Positions 61,138-64,000 of a DNA stretch of 64,000 nucleotides are shown piece after piece. The stretch comes from JBCBDX01 sp039822005 (GTDB lineage Bacteria > Pseudomonadota > Alphaproteobacteria > Rhizobiales > Rhizobiaceae), in NCBI GenBank assembly GCA_039822005.1, contig JBCBMZ010000009.1, positions 62,001-126,000 of the forward strand, written 5' to 3'. The notes under the pieces are model-generated. The model ran no database searches and had not been told where the DNA came from. It saw nothing but the letters and a program-made list of their open reading frames with translations. The translations under genes were made by a program, and so were the position numbers. Every line of letters starts with the position of its first letter. Positions within the stretch are counted from its first letter, which is position 1.

Positions 61138-62045
61138 ATATCTTCACGCACCCGAAAACGCTGGAGCGCGCCGCCCATCACAAGGATGACGGCGAGGGCA
61201 GTGTCCAGGTGCACCTCGATCCCACCATGGAGATTGATGGCGCCAAGGTTTTCGCCGTTTATGGCAAGGGCGGGATTGGCAAATCGACAACCTCGTCAAA
61301 TCTGGCCGTCGCATTCTCCAAATTGGGTAAGCGCGTCCTGCAAATTGGCTGCGATCCCAAACATGACTCCACGTTTACGCTGACAAAGAGCCTGATCCCG
61401 ACGGTGATCGATATTCTGGAACAAGTGAATTTTCATGCCGAGGAATTGCGCCCTGAAGACTTTGTCTTTGAGGGCTATAATGGCGTTCAGTGCGTTGAAG
61501 CCGGCGGTCCGCCAGCGGGCACCGGTTGCGGCGGTTATGTGGTCGGGCAGACGGTTAAACTGCTCAAAGAGCATCATCTGCTTGAAGACACCGATGTGGT
61601 GATTTTCGACGTGTTGGGCGACGTGGTTTGCGGTGGATTTGCATCGCCTCTGCAGCATGCGGAACGAGCGCTGGTCGTTGCGGCCAATGATTTTGATTCC
61701 ATCTTTGCGATGAACCGCATCATAGCGGCGATCAAAGCTAAGTCGAAAAACTACGATGTGCGCCTTGGCGGTGTAATCGCCAACCGTTCGCGCGACACTG
61801 ACCAGATTGATCGCTTCAACAAAGCAACTGGTTTGAAGCGGCTCGCGCACATTCCTGACAGTGATGAAGTACGCAAGTCGCGCCTCAAAAAGTCGACGCT
61901 ATTTGAGCTGGGTGACCATCCGGAAATTGTCGGCATTCAGAACGAATATATGCAACTGGCCGAGCAGCTCTGGAGCGGCACGGAGGCGCTGAAAGCCGAA
62001 CCGATGAAAGACCGGGAAATCTTTGATTTCCTCGGATTTGAGTGA
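61134..62045 (+). CDS. bchL: Dark-operative protochlorophyllide reductase iron protein BchL
   Basis: BchL (303 residues) is the NifH-like ATPase that feeds electrons to BchNB. The P-loop is YGKGGIGKSTTSSN at about residue 40. The two cluster cysteines are in PPAGTGCGGYVVG and DVLGDVVCGGFASP. The start at 61134 gives MNIFTHPKTLERAA and overlaps the bchH stop (ATGA). Four bases separate it from bchM. Confidence 0.98.
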   Translation: MNIFTHPKTLERAAHHKDDGEGSVQVHLDPTMEIDGAKVFAVYGKGGIGKSTTSSNLAVAFSKLGKRVLQIGCDPKHDSTFTLTKSLIPTVIDILEQVNFHAEELRPEDFVFEGYNGVQCVEAGGPPAGTGCGGYVVGQTVKLLKEHHLLEDTDVVIFDVLGDVVCGGFASPLQHAERALVVAANDFDSIFAMNRIIAAIKAKSKNYDVRLGGVIANRSRDTDQIDRFNKATGLKRLAHIPDSDEVRKSRLKKSTLFELGDHPEIVGIQNEYMQLAEQLWSGTEALKAEPMKDREIFDFLGFE

Positions 62046-62049
62046 TCGT

Positions 62050-62748
62050 ATGGTTGTTGCAAACCGCACATATCAGACCAGGCGCGATGCGCTGGCGGTT
62101 TATTTTGACCGCACGGCGGTTGAGGGTTGGAAGAGACTTGTCTCCACTGACAAAGTCAGCCGTATCCGCGAAACCGTGCGCCAGGGCCGTGATCGAATGC
62201 GCGCCCATTTGATCAGTCGGTTGCCGATGGACTTGCACGGCTGGCGAATTCTTGATGCGGGGTGCGGCTCCGGGGTGTTGGCATATGAGCTGGCCAAGCG
62301 CGGCGCTGACGCGTTGGGCGTCGACCTGTCGCCACAAATGGTCGATTTTGCTGCCAACCGTTATGGCGCGGAAAATCTTAGCGGGTCCCTGACGTTCAAG
62401 TCCGGCGACATGCTCGCATTTGACAATGGTCGCTTCCAGGCTGTGGTCGCGATGGATTCACTTATCCATTATGATTTGGCCGACGCTGGCGATGCGGTAG
62501 CGCGTATTGTCGATCATTGCGAGCGGCAAGCGGTCTTCACCATCGCCCCCTATACGCATGCGCTTGGTACGATGCATCGCGTCGGCAAATTGTTCCCCCG
62601 CTCCGATCGCTCGCCGGCTGTTGTCCCTACCAAACCGCAGGCATTAGCCTCGGCGGTAAGAGACCGAAACGGCGCTCATGTTGCCGCAACTGAGCGTGTC
62701 TCAAGCGGCTTTTACATTTCGCAGGGCATGGAGGTGCATGTCGCATGA
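62050..62748 (+). CDS. bchM: Magnesium-protoporphyrin IX methyltransferase BchM
   Basis: BchM (232 residues) transfers a methyl group from S-adenosylmethionine to Mg-protoporphyrin. The SAM-binding motif is ILDAGCGSGVLAYELAKRG near residue 75, followed by GVDLSPQMVDFA. Family signs include VYFDRTAVEGWKRLVST and the end SSGFYISQGMEVHVA. The start at 62050 is four bases after the bchL stop, preceded by GAGTG; no stronger choice exists. It overlaps lhaA by four bases. Confidence 0.96.
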   Translation: MVVANRTYQTRRDALAVYFDRTAVEGWKRLVSTDKVSRIRETVRQGRDRMRAHLISRLPMDLHGWRILDAGCGSGVLAYELAKRGADALGVDLSPQMVDFAANRYGAENLSGSLTFKSGDMLAFDNGRFQAVVAMDSLIHYDLADAGDAVARIVDHCERQAVFTIAPYTHALGTMHRVGKLFPRSDRSPAVVPTKPQALASAVRDRNGAHVAATERVSSGFYISQGMEVHVA

Positions 62749-64000
62749 GCAGATCTGCGCCCCAAAAGCAGTCACCGGCCATGTTCTGGCAAACGGTCAG
62801 TACGCGTTATCTGCCGTTTGCTGACGCAGCAAGCGATGATTTGCCGTTGGCCCGATTGCTGCGCCTTTGTCTGTTTCAGGTGTCGGTCGGTATGGCGATG
62901 GTGCTTCTGACCGGTACATTGAACCGTGTCATGATCGTCGAGCTTGGCGTGCCGACCAGCCTTGTGGCGCTCATGGTCGCCATACCGGTTCTGGCAGCGC
63001 CGTTCCGTGTTTTGATGGGCTATCGCTCAGATACTTACAAGTCGCTGCTCGGCTGGCGGCGGGTGCCCTACATTTGGCTCGGTTCCATGCTGCAGTTTGG
63101 CGGCCTCGCCATCATGCCTTTTGCGCTTTTGCTGCTTCAGTCTCAAACGGTAGGCCCGACATGGGCGGGCCCGGTTGGCGCTGCGCTGGCGTTTCTTCTC
63201 ACCGGCATCGGTATGCACATGGCGCAGACAGCTGGATTGGCGTTGGCGACGGACTTGGCGCCGGAAGAAAACCGTCCCCGTGTGGTCGCGCTGGCCTATG
63301 TGATGTTGCTGATCGGCATGATCGCTTCGGCGTTGGTGTTTGGCTGGCTGCTTGCAGATTTCAACGCCAAAATCCTCATTCAGGTGGTGCAGGGTGCGGC
63401 TGTTGTGACCATCGCGATCAATCTCATCGCTTTGTGGAAGCAGGAACCGCGCAATCCGCAATTAACAAAACCTGATCGTGCGCAGGTGTCGCTTGCCGAC
63501 ACCTTGAACGTCTACAGTGCCGATGTGCGCATCAAGCGATTGCTGCTGGCTATCGCGTTTGGTTCAGCCGGTTTTGCGATGCAGGACGTTCTGCTGGAAC
63601 CGTATGGCGGCGAAGTGCTGGGCTTATCGGTTGCTCATACCACATTGTTGACGGCTTTGTGGGCCGGTGGCGCGCTGATCGGTTTTGGGATTGCAGCGCG
63701 CGCTGTTGACAAGGGTAAAGACAAATACCGTTTGGCTGCGACCGGCACCTTGCTCGGGGTTGTCTCGTTTTCATGCATTGTTTTTGCCGAACCGCTTGGC
63801 TCTGCCAATCTCTTCCGCTTCGGAACGTTTCTAATCGGACTTGGCGGCGGCATTTTTAGCGTTGCCACCATGCTAGCCTGCATGGAAATGGGGCGCGGAC
63901 GCGCCGACAATGGCATTATCATAGGCGCTTGGGGTGCCGTTCAGGCCACTGCTGTAGGGCTCGGTTTGGCGTTTGGCGGTTTTGCGCGCGATGCAGTTAA
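62745..64000 (+). CDS. lhaA: Light-harvesting complex assembly protein LhaA, PucC family (partial)
   Basis: This is the N-terminal 418 codons of a PucC-family membrane protein, open at the right edge. It matches LhaA, required for assembly of light-harvesting complex 1. Visible pieces are VSTRYLPFADAASDDLPLAR, LGWRRVPYIWLGSMLQFGGL, MAQTAGLALATDLAPEENRP, FAMQDVLLEPYGGEVLGLS and MGRGRADNGIIIGAWGAVQ. The ATG overlaps the bchM stop. In related genomes puhA and other reaction-centre genes follow; they would lie beyond the window. Confidence 0.95.
   Translation, partial: MSRSAPQKQSPAMFWQTVSTRYLPFADAASDDLPLARLLRLCLFQVSVGMAMVLLTGTLNRVMIVELGVPTSLVALMVAIPVLAAPFRVLMGYRSDTYKSLLGWRRVPYIWLGSMLQFGGLAIMPFALLLLQSQTVGPTWAGPVGAALAFLLTGIGMHMAQTAGLALATDLAPEENRPRVVALAYVMLLIGMIASALVFGWLLADFNAKILIQVVQGAAVVTIAINLIALWKQEPRNPQLTKPDRAQVSLADTLNVYSADVRIKRLLLAIAFGSAGFAMQDVLLEPYGGEVLGLSVAHTTLLTALWAGGALIGFGIAARAVDKGKDKYRLAATGTLLGVVSFSCIVFAEPLGSANLFRFGTFLIGLGGGIFSVATMLACMEMGRGRADNGIIIGAWGAVQATAVGLGLAFGGFARDAV

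Overview
The window looks like chromosomal DNA of an alphaproteobacterium of the order Hyphomicrobiales (Rhizobiales) that makes bacteriochlorophyll, probably a marine aerobic anoxygenic phototroph. Two linked markers support this. One is an acpXL-type very-long-chain fatty acid cluster for lipid A, which is typical of this order. The other is one flank of a photosynthesis gene cluster with the classic bchFNBHLM-lhaA order, next to ppsR, a ppaA/aerR homologue, bchG and bchP. The genus cannot be named from the sequence alone.

Region 1 (1-18 kb) is mostly housekeeping and envelope metabolism. It holds an M20 peptidase cut by the left edge, an L,D-transpeptidase, a decayed mannose-1-phosphate guanylyltransferase/isomerase-like protein, and the acpXL-fabF2XL-fabF1XL-adh-lpxXL operon, which has no fabZXL at its usual place. 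A plus-strand run follows: succinate-semialdehyde dehydrogenase, aldose epimerase, a hydrolase and methylmalonyl-CoA mutase. Then come a Rieske oxygenase and a metallo-beta-lactamase-fold hydrolase.

Region 2 (16.3-24.3 kb) is a minus-strand urease locus, ureA-ureB-(DUF1311)-ureC...(extensin)-ureE-(DUF6434)-ureF-ureG, with no ureD in the window. Two insertions interrupt it. A DUF1963 gene is flanked by an 82-bp direct repeat of the ureC 5' end. A two-gene Panacea (DUF4065) module, probably toxin-antitoxin, sits between ureC and the extensin gene.

Region 3 (24.4-32.7 kb) is a catabolic island. An NMT1-type ABC transporter, a cytosine-deaminase-like amidohydrolase, an FAD-linked oxidase and two flavodoxin-fold quinone reductases are divergent from a creatininase and a RidA protein. 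It may degrade an unidentified nitrogenous (possibly heterocyclic) compound. A SARP-like TPR regulator follows on the opposite strand.

Region 4 (35.2-47.1 kb) joins an oligopeptide-type ABC importer with two periplasmic binding proteins to a divergent LacI regulator, a histidinol-dehydrogenase-like enzyme, a VOC protein, a double SnoaL-domain protein and an SDR. It reads as a second uptake-and-oxidation locus of unknown substrate.

Region 5 (47.1-64 kb) is the photosynthesis cluster. On the left are tspO, a small membrane protein, bchP, a PucC/LhaA-family gene, bchG, ppsR and ppaA/aerR. On the right is the overlapping bchFNBHLM-lhaA operon, which runs off the window. PpsR-type TGTCA-N8-TGACA sites lie upstream of bchG (perfect) and bchF (one mismatch, overlapping a -35 box). 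This fits oxygen/light repression by PpsR with its partner antirepressor.
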